Origin: Rhodoferax sp.
GTDB taxonomy: Bacteria > Pseudomonadota > Gammaproteobacteria > Burkholderiales > Burkholderiaceae_C
Reading direction: 5' to 3'
DNA: 64,000 bases
Assembly (NCBI GenBank): GCA_008015235.1
Contig: SSFF01000002.1
Location: forward strand, 62,001-126,000
A program made the position numbers and the translations under genes. Under the pieces are notes generated by a model. The model made no database searches. It saw only the letters and a program-made list of their open reading frames with translations, and was not told where the DNA came from. Shown piece after piece: positions 1 to 9,631 of the stretch. The stretch's first letter is position 1; each line of letters opens with the position of its first letter.

Positions 1-176
1 CCTTCCCAGTTCAAAGGAGCCAGCACGCCACCGGTGAATTTGGCGGCTTCTTCCAGCACGGCCTGTGCGGTGTCGAAACCGGCATCTTCAAAGCCGGGAA
101 TCTGGGCGATCTGGTCGATGTTGGCCAGATGCTGGATGTTGAACAACATGTCTTTGACGGGGGCGACGTAGCTCAT
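1..176 (-). CDS. Acyl-CoA dehydrogenase, N-terminal fragment (cut by window edge)
   Basis: Only the first 58 or so codons are present; the gene runs off the left edge. The visible N-terminus (MSYVAPVKDMLF, then helical sequence ending in FTGGVLAPLNWEG) matches the extended N-terminal segment of acyl-CoA dehydrogenases that feed electrons into ETF during fatty-acid beta-oxidation. The ATG at 176 is preceded by GGAGAC four bases upstream, a good ribosome binding site. It follows etfA on the same strand after an intrinsic terminator, so it may have its own promoter or be read through. The family is inferred from the N-terminus and the etf context; no catalytic residues are in view. Confidence 0.8.
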   Translation of the reverse strand, partial: MSYVAPVKDMLFNIQHLANIDQIAQIPGFEDAGFDTAQAVLEEAAKFTGGVLAPLNWE

Positions 177-223
177 GGAAGTCTCCGGAATGGGTGCAAG
201 GGGGAAAAACTAAGGAACCGAAC

Positions 224-256
224 GAAAAAAAGGGCACCGCGCAGGGTGCCCTTTTT
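224..256 (-). terminator. Intrinsic terminator after etfA
   Basis: Read on the minus strand, an 8-bp perfect stem (AGGGCACC/GGTGCCCT, plus positions 231-238 and 245-252) with a six-base loop is followed by a run of seven T (plus-strand A at 225-231). It lies 15 bases beyond the etfA stop and should end most etfBA transcripts before the acyl-CoA dehydrogenase gene. Confidence 0.85.
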
Positions 257-267
257 GTCCAGGCAGA

Positions 268-1200
268 TTACAGCGCCGAGACCAGTTCGGGCACCGCCAC
301 GAACAGGTCGGCTTCGAGGCCGTAGTCGGCCACGGAGAAGATCGGGGCCTCGGGGTCCTTGTTGATGGCCACGATCACCTTGGAGTCCTTCATGCCGGCC
401 AAGTGCTGGATGGCGCCGGAGATACCGCAGGCCACATACAGCTGGGGCGCCACGATCTTGCCGGTCTGGCCCACTTGCAGGTCATTGGCAGCGTAGCCAG
501 CGTCCACGGCAGCGCGGCTGGCGCCGATGGCGGCACCCAGCTTGTCGGCCAGGGGGGTCATGACTTCGTCGAACTTCTCGCTCGAACCCAGGGCACGGCC
601 ACCGGAGACGATGATCTTGGCAGCCGTCAGCTCAGGGCGGTCGCTCTTGGCCAGCTCGGAGCCCACATAGGCCACACCGGCGTGGGCGGCGGCGGCACCG
701 GCCGTTTCCACGGCGGCGCTACCACCGGTAGCGGCTGCGGCGTCAAAGTTGGTGGCACGCACGGTGATTACCTTGGTGGCGTCGGTAGCCTGCACGGTGG
801 CAATGGCGTTACCGGCGTAGATGGGACGCTCGAAGGTGTCGGCGCTCACCACCTTGGTGATGTCGGACACCTGGGCCACGTCGAGCTTGGCAGCGACGCG
901 GGGAGCCACGTTGCGGCCCGCCGCGGTGGCGGGGAACAGGATGTGGCTGTAGTTGCCGGCTATGGCCAGCACCTGGGCGGCCACGTTTTCGGCCAGGCCT
1001 TGTTCCAGGGCAGCGCCGTCGGCGTGGATGACTTTGGAGACACCGGCGATCTGGGCTGCGGCGGCAGCAGCGGCAGCGGCGTTGGCACCGGCCACCAGCA
1101 CGTGGACGTCACCACAGCACTGGGCGGCTGCGGTCACGGTGTTCAGGGTCGCGGGCTTGATGGAGGCGTTGTCGTGCTCGGCGATAACAAGAGCGGTCAT
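268..1200 (-). CDS. etfA: Electron transfer flavoprotein alpha subunit
   Basis: 310 aa, full length for the family. Forms the FAD-binding subunit of the soluble ETF heterodimer, which collects electrons from acyl-CoA and other dehydrogenases and passes them to ETF-ubiquinone oxidoreductase. The C-terminal third carries the FAD domain: [12 protein letters not shown] near residue 200, then [19 protein letters not shown] and HLAGMKDS, with [10 protein letters not shown] and the final ADLF segment typical of EtfA. The N-terminal domain is Ala-rich ([16 protein letters not shown]). It starts 20 bases after the etfB stop, forming a two-gene operon. Downstream acyl-CoA dehydrogenase fits beta-oxidation. 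Confidence 0.97.
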   Translation of the reverse strand: MTALVIAEHDNASIKPATLNTVTAAAQCCGDVHVLVAGANAAAAAAAAAQIAGVSKVIHADGAALEQGLAENVAAQVLAIAGNYSHILFPATAAGRNVAPRVAAKLDVAQVSDITKVVSADTFERPIYAGNAIATVQATDATKVITVRATNFDAAAATGGSAAVETAGAAAAHAGVAYVGSELAKSDRPELTAAKIIVSGGRALGSSEKFDEVMTPLADKLGAAIGASRAAVDAGYAANDLQVGQTGKIVAPQLYVACGISGAIQHLAGMKDSKVIVAINKDPEAPIFSVADYGLEADLFVAVPELVSAL

Positions 1201-1220
1201 GGTCTTGGTCCCTTCGTGAA

Positions 1221-1970
1221 TTAGATGACTTTGGCTTCGGTCTTGAGCTTGGCAACCAGGGTCGCCACGTCGGGCACCTTGATACCGGCGCTGCGCTTGG
1301 GCGGCTCGGACACTTTGAGGGTCTTGATGCGGGGAGCCACATCCACGCCGAGGTCTTCGGGCTTGACGGTGTCCAGCTGCTTCTTCTTGGCCTTCATGAT
1401 GTTGGGCAAGGTCACATAGCGGGGCTCGTTCAGGCGCAGGTCGGTGGTGATGACTGCGGGCAGGGTCACGGAGACGGTTTGCAGGCCGCCGTCGACTTCA
1501 CGCGACACGGAAGCCTTGCCGTCCGCCACTTCGACCTTGTTGGCGAAGGTGGCTTGGGGCAGGTCGGCCAGGGCAGCGAGCATCTGGCCGGTCTGGTTGC
1601 AGTCGTCGTCGATGGCTTGCTTGCCAACGATGATCAGGCCGGGCTGTTCCTTGTCGACCAGGGCCTTCAGGAGCTTGGCCACGGCCAGGGGCTGGAGTTC
1701 TTCAGCGGTTTCCACCAGGATGCCGCGGTCGGCACCGATGGCCATGGCCGTGCGCAGGGTTTCCTGGCACTGGGCGGGGCCGCAGGAGACGGCGATCACT
1801 TCGGTGACCACGCCCTTTTCCTTCAGGCGCACGGCTTCTTCCACCGCAATTTCGTCAAAGGGGTTCATGCTCATTTTGACGTTTGCGATATCTACACCCG
1901 TGTTGTCCGACTTCACGCGAACCTTCACGTTGTAGTCCACCACACGCTTGACGGCGACCAGGGCTTTCAT
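1221..1970 (-). CDS. etfB: Electron transfer flavoprotein beta subunit
   Basis: 249 aa from the ATG giving [19 protein letters not shown], the canonical EtfB N-terminus; an ATG three codons upstream is possible but adds residues the family lacks. Beta subunit of ETF, which binds AMP and docks with partner dehydrogenases. Visible family signatures are [16 protein letters not shown] near residue 40, the recognition-loop region [21 protein letters not shown] near residue 120 and the [20 protein letters not shown] segment near residue 190 that is the ETF beta signature. First gene of the operon; its upstream region holds two palindromes that look like operators. Confidence 0.97.
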   Translation of the reverse strand: MKALVAVKRVVDYNVKVRVKSDNTGVDIANVKMSMNPFDEIAVEEAVRLKEKGVVTEVIAVSCGPAQCQETLRTAMAIGADRGILVETAEELQPLAVAKLLKALVDKEQPGLIIVGKQAIDDDCNQTGQMLAALADLPQATFANKVEVADGKASVSREVDGGLQTVSVTLPAVITTDLRLNEPRYVTLPNIMKAKKKQLDTVKPEDLGVDVAPRIKTLKVSEPPKRSAGIKVPDVATLVAKLKTEAKVI

Positions 1971-2006
1971 TGCATCCACTCCAGTAGTTATAAATGGGGA
2001 ATTTAC

Positions 2007-2022
2007 TTGACGTACACGTCAA
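2007..2022. promoter_or_regulatory. Perfect 16-bp palindrome upstream of etfB (candidate operator)
   Basis: TTGACGT-AC-ACGTCAA is a 7-2-7 perfect inverted repeat 36 bases upstream of the etfB ATG. Its size and symmetry fit a dimeric regulator. Similar sites are known for TetR- and MerR-family regulators of fatty-acid and branched-chain amino-acid catabolism in proteobacteria; which regulator binds here is inference. Confidence 0.55.
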
Positions 2023-2080
2023 CTCTCGCATTCTATGCTGCAGTGCGGTGGAACCCGAAAATCTGCGCGCAAACACAAAA

Positions 2081-2096
2081 TCGAACGATCGTGCTA
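2081..2096. promoter_or_regulatory. Imperfect palindrome centred on ACGATCGT, etfB upstream region
   Basis: TCGAACGATCGTGCTA is an imperfect dyad around an 8-bp perfect core (ACGATCGT, 2085-2092). With the 2007 palindrome it suggests two-site control of etfBA. Weaker than the first site; chance is possible. Confidence 0.3.
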
Positions 2097-2178
2097 ATTT
2101 GTATTATAGACGCCCAATTTCCAGAAAGGTGGAAATTTTTTCTTAGGTACAAGCACCTAAGGCACGCCGCACTGGCGC

Positions 2179-3453
2179 TCAGCGCTGGTGGATCACACGC
2201 TGCGGAAATGGAATCTCGATGCCGTGGGTGCGCAGTGCATCCAGGATGGCGATGTTGATGCTGGAGCGCAGATTGCCCTGCCCGTTCTCCACATCGTTGA
2301 TCCAGTACACCAGCGTGAACTCCAGCCCGTCGGCGCCAAAGGCTTGCAACTGCGCTGCAGGCGCAGGGTCGCGCAAGACTCGGGGCTGTTCCAGCGCCAC
2401 TCCCACTAGCAGCGACTGCACCAGCGTCACATCCGAATCGTAGCCCACGGCAATGCTGGTGCTCTGAAACACATTGGTATCGGCAAGTGAAAGGTTCTCA
2501 ACCCGACTTGTTATCAACATTTCGTTTGGAACGATCGACTCGCGGCCAGCAGGCGAGCGCACCACGGTATAGCGGGCATTGATCTGGGTGATCTGCCCCT
2601 CAAACCCGTCCACCTTGACGTTGTCACCGATGCGCATGCTGCGCTCGGCCAGGATGACAAAGCCCGACACGTAATTGGCGGCCAGTTTCTGCAGGCCAAA
2701 ACCGATACCGACCCCCAAGGCACCGCCGAGCACCGACAAGGCGGTCAGGTCGATGCCCACGGCCGACAGGGCCAGCATCAGGCCCACGAACATCAGCAGC
2801 GCACGGGTCGCATTGCTCACGGCCTTGCGCAGGGACAGCTCGCCGCCGGTGGCTGAACGCAGCAGGCGCGACTCGATGGCCGACGAAATCCACAAGGTCA
2901 GGATAAGCACCAGCCCGGCTGTGAGGGCACCTTCCAGAAGGGTGCGCACCGACAGGGTACTGGCCCCGACCTTCCAACTGATCTGGTCCAGCTCGTTGAG
3001 CACAATCGGCAACAGACCGCTTACCCACAGCACCATGGCCGCCCAGGCCAGCCAGGAAATGGTCTGTTCCAGCAACTTGACCCAGGGAGCGGCGCCAAAA
3101 GCCACCTGCAGTACCTTGACACCCACCCGAATGGCCACCAGTGAAAGCAGGACGGGAATGGCCACTTTGAATACCGCCAGCTCCATGAAACGGTCCAAAA
3201 CGGAGCGCGCGACATAGGCGGAGCACAGGAGCAGCAAGGGGAAAAGAACGCCATCGATAAGACGCTTACCGAACCAAATGGACGGTTCGAGCGGATTCTT
3301 CGGTGTGCCCCGCAGCACACGCACCAGCCACCAGGCCAGCCCCACGCAGGCCAACAGCATCAGCACTTCCACCAGTACCGAGGGGTGGGTGAAGGCTTCC
3401 AGCCATCCGGCGAGGTCGTCGATGGGCTTGGGTGCAGGCAGGCGCTGGGTCAT
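2179..3453 (-). CDS. MscS-family mechanosensitive ion channel
   Basis: 424 aa. Inner-membrane channel that opens on membrane tension to release solutes after osmotic downshock. Several hydrophobic segments fill roughly residues 30-230, ending in the pore helix and its Gly/Ala-rich stretch (SVLGGALGVGIGFGLQKLAANYVSG, near residue 245-270). The beta domain follows, with AERSMRIGDNVKVDGFEGQI, INARYTVVR, and IVPNEMLITSRVEN, all typical of MscS. The extra N-terminal helices make it longer than E. coli MscS (286 aa). An ATG at 3453 is chosen over a TTG seven codons upstream; neither has a strong Shine-Dalgarno sequence. Confidence 0.93.
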   Translation of the reverse strand: MTQRLPAPKPIDDLAGWLEAFTHPSVLVEVLMLLACVGLAWWLVRVLRGTPKNPLEPSIWFGKRLIDGVLFPLLLLCSAYVARSVLDRFMELAVFKVAIPVLLSLVAIRVGVKVLQVAFGAAPWVKLLEQTISWLAWAAMVLWVSGLLPIVLNELDQISWKVGASTLSVRTLLEGALTAGLVLILTLWISSAIESRLLRSATGGELSLRKAVSNATRALLMFVGLMLALSAVGIDLTALSVLGGALGVGIGFGLQKLAANYVSGFVILAERSMRIGDNVKVDGFEGQITQINARYTVVRSPAGRESIVPNEMLITSRVENLSLADTNVFQSTSIAVGYDSDVTLVQSLLVGVALEQPRVLRDPAPAAQLQAFGADGLEFTLVYWINDVENGQGNLRSSINIAILDALRTHGIEIPFPQRVIHQR

Positions 3454-3530
3454 GGAAATCGGTGGCTCACGCAATCAAAACGCGCATTAGACACCCATGC
3501 CACACAAGCCCTAGGCCCTGTGGAAAAAAA

Positions 3531-4484
3531 TCAGACGTCGGCCAACACGCGCACGTGCGCTTCCACGCTGCGCGCCAAGGCGCCCAGGTCGTAACCGCCT
3601 TCCAGGCAAGACACAATGCGCCCCTGGGCATGGCGCTTGGCCACGTCCTTCATTTTTTCGGTGATCCAGGCGTAATCCTTCTCGGTCAGCCCCATCTGTC
3701 CCATGTCGTCGTCGCGGTGGGCATCGAAGCCGGCGCTGATGAAGATCATCTCGGGCTTGTACGCATCCAGGCGCGGCAGCCACTGCTCCTCGATCAGGGC
3801 GCGCACCTGCTCGCCCTTGGTGTAGGCCGGTACCGGCACATTGACCAGGTTGCTGGCGTTGGATGCCGCACCACCGGGCGGATAGAACGGGTGCTGGAAA
3901 AAACTCACCATGAGGATGCGCTGGTCATCGGCCACGATGTCTTCGGTGCCGTTGCCATGGTGCACGTCAAAGTCGACGATGGCCACGCGCTTGAGGCCAT
4001 GGCGCTCCAGCGCATAGCGTGCCGCAATGGCCACGTTGTTGAAGAAGCAGAAGCCCATGGCCTTGTCCTTGCAGGCATGGTGGCCGGGTGGACGGATGGC
4101 ACAGAAGGCGTTTTCCATTTCACCAGCCAGCACCGCATCGGTGGCGGCGATGGCGGCACCGGCCGAGCGCAGCGCAGCATCCCAAGTGTGCACGTTGATG
4201 GACGTGTCGGGGTCAATCTGCGCATGCGTCGGGCCACCGGCGTTGATTTCCTCGCGCAGGCCATCGGTCAGGCCGCGGATCGAGGCGATGTACATGCGCC
4301 CGTGGGCCAGTTCGATGTCGGCAATCGGGGCCGGGTCGGCTTCGCGCCTGTTCAGGGCATCGAGCACACCGCTGGACAATAGCTGGTCGTCAATGGCATC
4401 GAGCCGTTCGGGGCACTCGGGGTGACCCGCTCCCATTTCGTGTTTACGGCAATCGCGGTGGGTAAAGTATCCGGTTGTAGTCAC
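3531..4484 (-). CDS. Histone deacetylase-family (AcuC/HdaH-like) zinc hydrolase
   Basis: About 317 aa. Zn-dependent amidohydrolase of the arginase/deacetylase fold; bacterial members remove acetyl groups from polyamines, small molecules or lysines. All catalytic motifs are visible: HPECPERLDAI near the N-terminus, RPPGHHA (tandem His), FDVHHGNGTED (zinc ligands Asp and His), SAGFDAHRDD (second zinc Asp) and EGGYDLGALA with the catalytic Tyr near the C-terminus. The start is uncertain: two in-frame GTG codons at 4484 and 4496, and I choose the one giving VTTTGYFTHRDC. Divergent from moxR across 45 bases. Substrate cannot be told from the sequence. Confidence 0.92.
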   Translation of the reverse strand: MTTTGYFTHRDCRKHEMGAGHPECPERLDAIDDQLLSSGVLDALNRREADPAPIADIELAHGRMYIASIRGLTDGLREEINAGGPTHAQIDPDTSINVHTWDAALRSAGAAIAATDAVLAGEMENAFCAIRPPGHHACKDKAMGFCFFNNVAIAARYALERHGLKRVAIVDFDVHHGNGTEDIVADDQRILMVSFFQHPFYPPGGAASNASNLVNVPVPAYTKGEQVRALIEEQWLPRLDAYKPEMIFISAGFDAHRDDDMGQMGLTEKDYAWITEKMKDVAKRHAQGRIVSCLEGGYDLGALARSVEAHVRVLADV

Positions 4485-4529
4485 CTGGCGTCTCACACTG
4501 TCTGTTGTTTTAGGTTAAGGTCTTGTGCC

Positions 4530-5450
<921 letters not shown>

Positions 5451-5462
5451 TGCCCCACCACC

Positions 5463-6419
5463 ATGTGGAGCCGCCTGCAACTCGGCCAACGCCTGCAAGC
5501 ATGGTTTGAATCGCGCCTGCCCCGGCGCGACACGGTGGAGCTGACCCAGCGCAACGTCTACATCCTGCCCACCGGCGCTGGCTGGATGCTGGCCGCTACC
5601 TTGCTGGTGCTGCTGGTGGCCAGCATCAACTACCAGCTCAACCTGGGCTACCTGCTGACCTTCCTGCTCACCGGAGCGGCCACCGTGGGCATGCACGTGT
5701 GCCACGGCAACCTGCGTGGACTCGCTATGCATTTGATAGCGCCTCACGCAGCATTCGCGGGGGCCAGCACCGCTTTTGACCTGCAACTAAGCAGCCAGCG
5801 CAAGCAGCCGCGCCCGGCCATTGCGGTGGCCGTCCTGGGCACCGGCCACTGGAGCTGGACCGACGTACCGGCCCAGGGGACATGCCGGGTGCAGGTCGGC
5901 TTTGCCCCGCAGCAACGCGGCGTGCAACCCGTGCCCACGCTGACCCTGGAAACCCGCTTCCCACTGGGCACCTTCCGCGTCTGGACCGTGTGGCGCCCGG
6001 CCTCCACCCTGGTGGTCTACCCGCGCCCTGAAGCCCATCCGCCACCGCTGCCGCCTGCACAGCCCGTGGGCGCCGGCCAGGCCCAGGCTACGCAGAACCA
6101 CCCTACCGGGGAATTCGACGGCGTGCGCGCCTACCGGCGCGGCGACCCGCTCAAGCTGGTGGTGTGGAAAAAGGCCGCCAAGAACGACGAACTGGTCAGC
6201 CGCGACACCGTCCACGCCCAGCGCAGCGAACTCTGGCTGGACCTGCAGCAGGCTGGGAGTGGCGACCTGGAGCACCGGCTCTCGCGCCTGTGCGCCTGGG
6301 TGCTGCTGGCCGAGAAGCGGGGGCTGGACTACGGCCTGCGCCTGGGTGTACAGGAGCTGGCGCCAGGTACGGGGGTCGCCCACCAAAACCGCTGCCTGCA
6401 GGCACTGGCCCGCTACTGA
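5463..6419 (+). CDS. DUF58 domain protein (MoxR cassette)
   Basis: 318 aa. Two transmembrane helices near residues 35-75 (AGWMLAATLLVLLVASINY and YLLTFLLTGAATVGMHV) are followed by a beta-rich segment and the DUF58 core, with the signature EFDGVRAYRRGDPLKLVVWKKAAK near residue 220. The family is related to VWA domains and is thought to work with MoxR in cell-envelope assembly or stress; the exact function is not known. Residues 88-101 (AMHLIAPHAAFAGA) are encoded by a copy of the dispersed repeat described in this window, read in frame, so part of the protein appears to come from a repeat insertion. Confidence 0.9.
   Translation: MWSRLQLGQRLQAWFESRLPRRDTVELTQRNVYILPTGAGWMLAATLLVLLVASINYQLNLGYLLTFLLTGAATVGMHVCHGNLRGLAMHLIAPHAAFAGASTAFDLQLSSQRKQPRPAIAVAVLGTGHWSWTDVPAQGTCRVQVGFAPQQRGVQPVPTLTLETRFPLGTFRVWTVWRPASTLVVYPRPEAHPPPLPPAQPVGAGQAQATQNHPTGEFDGVRAYRRGDPLKLVVWKKAAKNDELVSRDTVHAQRSELWLDLQQAGSGDLEHRLSRLCAWVLLAEKRGLDYGLRLGVQELAPGTGVAHQNRCLQALARY
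5724..5766 (+). repeat. Dispersed repeat, copy A, inside the DUF58 gene
   Basis: GCTAT-GCATTTG-ATAGC stem-loop, then CACGCA, then CGCGGGGGCC. It matches the intergenic copies of the family and is co-oriented and in frame with the gene (GCT = codon 88). Peptide read is A-M-H-L-I-A-P-H-A-A-F-A-G-A, parallel to copy B. Confidence 0.75.
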
Positions 6420-6431
6420 GCGCACGAGACC

Positions 6432-8447
6432 ATGCCACGCTTGCCTTTCACCGCCACGCTGCAGCAGTTGCCCCGGGACACCCGCGACACCTGGTTTTTG
6501 CTGCTGGTCATTGCCTGGACCATCACGCCGCATGGCGAGCACCTGCCGCTGTGGTGCAGTGCCATGGCCATTGGCTTGCTGGTCTGGCGCGGGCACATTG
6601 CCTGGCATGGGCGGCCCCTGCCCTCGCGCTGGTGGCTGCTGGGCCTGCTGCTGCTGGCGGCAGGTGCCACCTTCTGGAGCCACCGCACGCTACTGGGGCG
6701 CGACCCTGGCGTCACTTTCATTGTGGTGCTGCTGGCGCTCAAGACCCTGGAAATGCGGGCCCGGCGCGATGCCTTTGTCATCTTCTTCCTGGGCTTCTTT
6801 ACCCTGCTGTCGAACTTCTTCTATTCGCAGAGCCTGCTCACGGCGGCCGCCATGCTGGTGTCCCTGCTGGGCCTGCTCACGGCCCTGGTCAACAGCCAGA
6901 TGCCGGTGGGCCGTCCACCGCTGTGGCAGTCCGCCCGCACCGCCCTGTGGATGGCGCTGCTGGGCGCGCCCATCATGGCGCTGCTGTTTGCGTTCTTCCC
7001 GCGCATCGCACCTCTGTGGGGACTGCCCGGCGACGCCATGAGCGGGCGCAGCGGGCTCTCGGGCCAGATGAAGGTCGGCAGCGTCAGCAGCCTGGCCCTG
7101 GACGGCAGCGTGGCCCTGCGCGTGGAGTTCCTGGGAGAACGCCCACCGCAGCGTGCACTCTACTTCCGCGGCCCGGTGCTGACGCAGTTCGACGGCCGCG
7201 AATGGCGTGCTGGCACGGCCGACCCGTTCACCCCGCCACCACCTGCCGCCTTGCAGGTCAGCGGCCCGGCCTACCGCTACCGTATCACGCTCGAGCCACA
7301 CAACCGCCCCTGGTTGCTGGCGCTGGACGCCACCCCCGAAGCACCAAAGATCGAAGGCAGCCGCGTGCGCATGCAGCCAGATCTGCAATGGACACTGGAC
7401 CGCGGCGTCTCCGACCTGCTGCGCTATGAGGCGGTGGCCTACCCCGAATTCCGCCACGGCCCGCAGCGCGCCCACCCCGGTCTGCAGGAAGCGCTTTACC
7501 TGCCACCCGGTTTCAACCCACGTACCCAAGCGCTTGCGCAGGAAATCCGCCGCGACTCCCCTGGTGCAAGCACCCCGGCCCTGGTCGAGGCCGTGCTGCA
7601 GCGCCTACGCACCGAGGGCTATACCTACACATTGGAGCCCGGTGAATACGGCATCCACACCGCCGACGAGTTCTGGTTCGACCGCAAGGCCGGCTTTTGC
7701 GAGCACATCGCGTCGAGCTTCGTGCTGCTGATGCGGGCCATGGGCGTACCCGCGCGCATCGTCACCGGTTACCAGGGCGGTGAAGTCAACAGCCTGGACG
7801 GTTTTTTCACCGTGCGCCAGAGCGATGCCCACGCCTGGGCCGAGGTTTGGCAGGCCGGTATCGGCTGGGTGCGGGTCGACCCCACCAGCGCCGTGGCACC
7901 GGGGCGCACCGGCAGCTTCCAGCCGCTGCGCGCACCGGCCGGGGCCATCACCAACGCGGTGGTCACGGTGAGCCCGGCACTCGCGGCCCAGCTGCGCGCC
8001 CTGTGGGAAGCGACCAACAATCGCTGGAACCAGTGGGTACTCAACTACAGCCAGGCCAAGCAGCTCGACCTGCTGCGCAGCCTCGGTGTCAGCAGCCCGA
8101 GCTGGGAAGATCTGGTCTACGTGCTGGCCGGACTGGTAGCCGCCGCGGGGATCCTGGGAGCGATCTGGAGCGCCTGGGAACGCAGCCGCCAGGACCCCTG
8201 GCTGCGCCTGCTGCACCGGGTCCAGAAACGGCTTGCTGCGCTGGGCATGCCCGTCGGCAGCGCCCAGGCACCGCGCGCCATGCTGGAATGGGTGCGCCAG
8301 CAGCCCTGGGGCGGACAAGCACATGGCATCGCACTGGCCCAGTGGCTGCTGCGACTGGAGGCCTGGCGCTACAGTGCGCAGCCAAACAGGGAGTCGCTGG
8401 GTACACTGCGCAGCGAATTGCTGCTTTTGCATTGGCCCACCCCTTGA
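6432..8447 (+). CDS. TgpA-type membrane transglutaminase (DUF3488/DUF4129)
   Basis: 671 aa, close to the usual length of TgpA. About six transmembrane helices occupy residues 15-200, an extracytoplasmic transglutaminase-like domain follows, and another helix lies near residue 555 (LVYVLAGLVAAAGILGAIW) before a cytoplasmic DUF4129-like tail. The catalytic Cys-His-Asp triad is visible: KAGFCEHIASSF (Cys), SDAHAWAEVW (His) and WVRVDPTSAV (Asp). The Pseudomonas aeruginosa homologue TgpA is essential. It starts 12 bases after the DUF58 stop, completing the MoxR-DUF58-TgpA unit; mltB follows after 5 bases, hinting at a shared role at the cell wall. Confidence 0.94.
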   Translation: MPRLPFTATLQQLPRDTRDTWFLLLVIAWTITPHGEHLPLWCSAMAIGLLVWRGHIAWHGRPLPSRWWLLGLLLLAAGATFWSHRTLLGRDPGVTFIVVLLALKTLEMRARRDAFVIFFLGFFTLLSNFFYSQSLLTAAAMLVSLLGLLTALVNSQMPVGRPPLWQSARTALWMALLGAPIMALLFAFFPRIAPLWGLPGDAMSGRSGLSGQMKVGSVSSLALDGSVALRVEFLGERPPQRALYFRGPVLTQFDGREWRAGTADPFTPPPPAALQVSGPAYRYRITLEPHNRPWLLALDATPEAPKIEGSRVRMQPDLQWTLDRGVSDLLRYEAVAYPEFRHGPQRAHPGLQEALYLPPGFNPRTQALAQEIRRDSPGASTPALVEAVLQRLRTEGYTYTLEPGEYGIHTADEFWFDRKAGFCEHIASSFVLLMRAMGVPARIVTGYQGGEVNSLDGFFTVRQSDAHAWAEVWQAGIGWVRVDPTSAVAPGRTGSFQPLRAPAGAITNAVVTVSPALAAQLRALWEATNNRWNQWVLNYSQAKQLDLLRSLGVSSPSWEDLVYVLAGLVAAAGILGAIWSAWERSRQDPWLRLLHRVQKRLAALGMPVGSAQAPRAMLEWVRQQPWGGQAHGIALAQWLLRLEAWRYSAQPNRESLGTLRSELLLLHWPTP

Positions 8448-8452
8448 GGCCC

Positions 8453-9628
8453 ATGCCCGGCCCCGACCGACCTCTACCTGGCGTTTCTTCTGTGCATCGA
8501 ATTTCCTCCACGATTGCTATATTTTTAATAGCTACCTGCGCAATGAATGCGGGGGCGGCAACCCCAAAAAGCATTAAAAAGAAACCAACGGCAGCACAAC
8601 GCGCGGCCAAGGTCCAGCAGCGGGCAGCCAAGGACAGTGCATTGGCAGGCATGCCGCTCTACGCCACCCGTCCCGAGGTATTGGCCACGGTCTTCGACAT
8701 GGCCCAACGCCGTGGCATCAATACGGCCTGGGCCCAGCATGTGGTGAGTCAGGCGCGCTTCATGCCCTCCATCGTCCAGGCGGTACTGCCCGCCAGCGCC
8801 CCGAACGCCAAGAACTGGAATCTGTACCGCGAACGCTTTGTCGAGCCCAGGCGCATCGCCGCCGGGGTAGCCTTTTGGCAACAGCACCGCGCCACGCTGG
8901 AGCGGGCCCAGCAGGCCACCGGGGTGCCGGCCGAGATCATTGTCGGCATTGTTGGCATTGAAACCCTGTACGGCAAGCACAGCGGCGGTTTCCGGGTAAT
9001 TGACGCGCTGAGCACCTTGGCGTTTGATTTCCCTGCCAGCCACCCGCGCGCAGCCCAGCGTGCAGCCTTTTTCCAGGGTGAACTCGAGGCCTACCTGGCG
9101 TTGACAGTCCGCAACGACATGGACCCGCTGGCCCTGCGGGGCAGCTACGCCGGTGCCATGGGCATGCCGCAGTTCATGCCATCGAGCTGGGAGAAATACG
9201 GTATCGACTTCGATGGCGACGGCAAGGTCGATCTTTTCAACAACCCGCAGGACGTGATCGGTTCGGTGGCCAACTACTTCAAGGCCTTCCAATGGCAACC
9301 GGGCATGCCCACGCACTATCCCCTGCAGCTGGACCGTGAGCGCGCCGACCTGGCAACCCTGTTGCTGCCCGACATCAAGCCCACGTTCTCCGCCTTCGAC
9401 ATGGTGGCCCACGGCGCGCGGCTGGACGCAGCCGGCCAGCAACATACCGGTGCACTTGCCCTGCTGGAGCTGCAAAACGGCGGCGATGCACCGCTTTACC
9501 TTGCAGGTACGGACAACTTCTATGCCATCACCCGCTACAACTGGAGCAGCTACTATGCCTTGGCAGTCATTGAACTGGGTCGCGCCATCGCGCAGGCTTT
9601 GCCCGCAGCGACAGTCATGCAAAAATAG
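8453..9628 (+). CDS. mltB: Lytic murein transglycosylase B
   Basis: 391 aa. Cleaves the MurNAc-GlcNAc bond of peptidoglycan to give anhydro ends. The catalytic Glu sits in IIVGIVGIETLYGKHSGG near residue 175; GSYAGAMGMPQFMPSSWEKYGIDFDGDGKVDL and VIGSVANYFKAFQW are standard MltB motifs. The N-terminus is a signal peptide whose hydrophobic core (residues 22-35, AIFLIATCAMNAGA) is encoded by a copy of the dispersed repeat. There is no clear lipobox (the Cys lies inside the core), so the protein may be soluble periplasmic. A GTG at 8492 could be an alternative start giving a shorter n-region. It lies 5 bases after the TgpA gene. Confidence 0.93.
   Translation: MPGPDRPLPGVSSVHRISSTIAIFLIATCAMNAGAATPKSIKKKPTAAQRAAKVQQRAAKDSALAGMPLYATRPEVLATVFDMAQRRGINTAWAQHVVSQARFMPSIVQAVLPASAPNAKNWNLYRERFVEPRRIAAGVAFWQQHRATLERAQQATGVPAEIIVGIVGIETLYGKHSGGFRVIDALSTLAFDFPASHPRAAQRAAFFQGELEAYLALTVRNDMDPLALRGSYAGAMGMPQFMPSSWEKYGIDFDGDGKVDLFNNPQDVIGSVANYFKAFQWQPGMPTHYPLQLDRERADLATLLLPDIKPTFSAFDMVAHGARLDAAGQQHTGALALLELQNGGDAPLYLAGTDNFYAITRYNWSSYYALAVIELGRAIAQALPAATVMQK
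8514..8572 (+). repeat. Dispersed repeat, copy B, forming the mltB signal peptide core
   Basis: TTGCTAT-ATTTTTA-ATAGC stem-loop, then CTGCGCA, ATGAATGCGGGGGC. Nearly the same as intergenic copy F (29636). Co-oriented with mltB, frame GCT = codon 22. Reads A-I-F-L-I-A-T-C-A-M-N-A-G-A, the hydrophobic core and probable cleavage region of the signal peptide. Confidence 0.85.
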
Positions 9629-9631
9629 GCC

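Noticed and set aside
1030-1110. GCNGCN tandem repeat in etfA
   Set aside because: It is just an alanine-rich stretch of the EtfA N-terminal domain, common in high-GC homologues.
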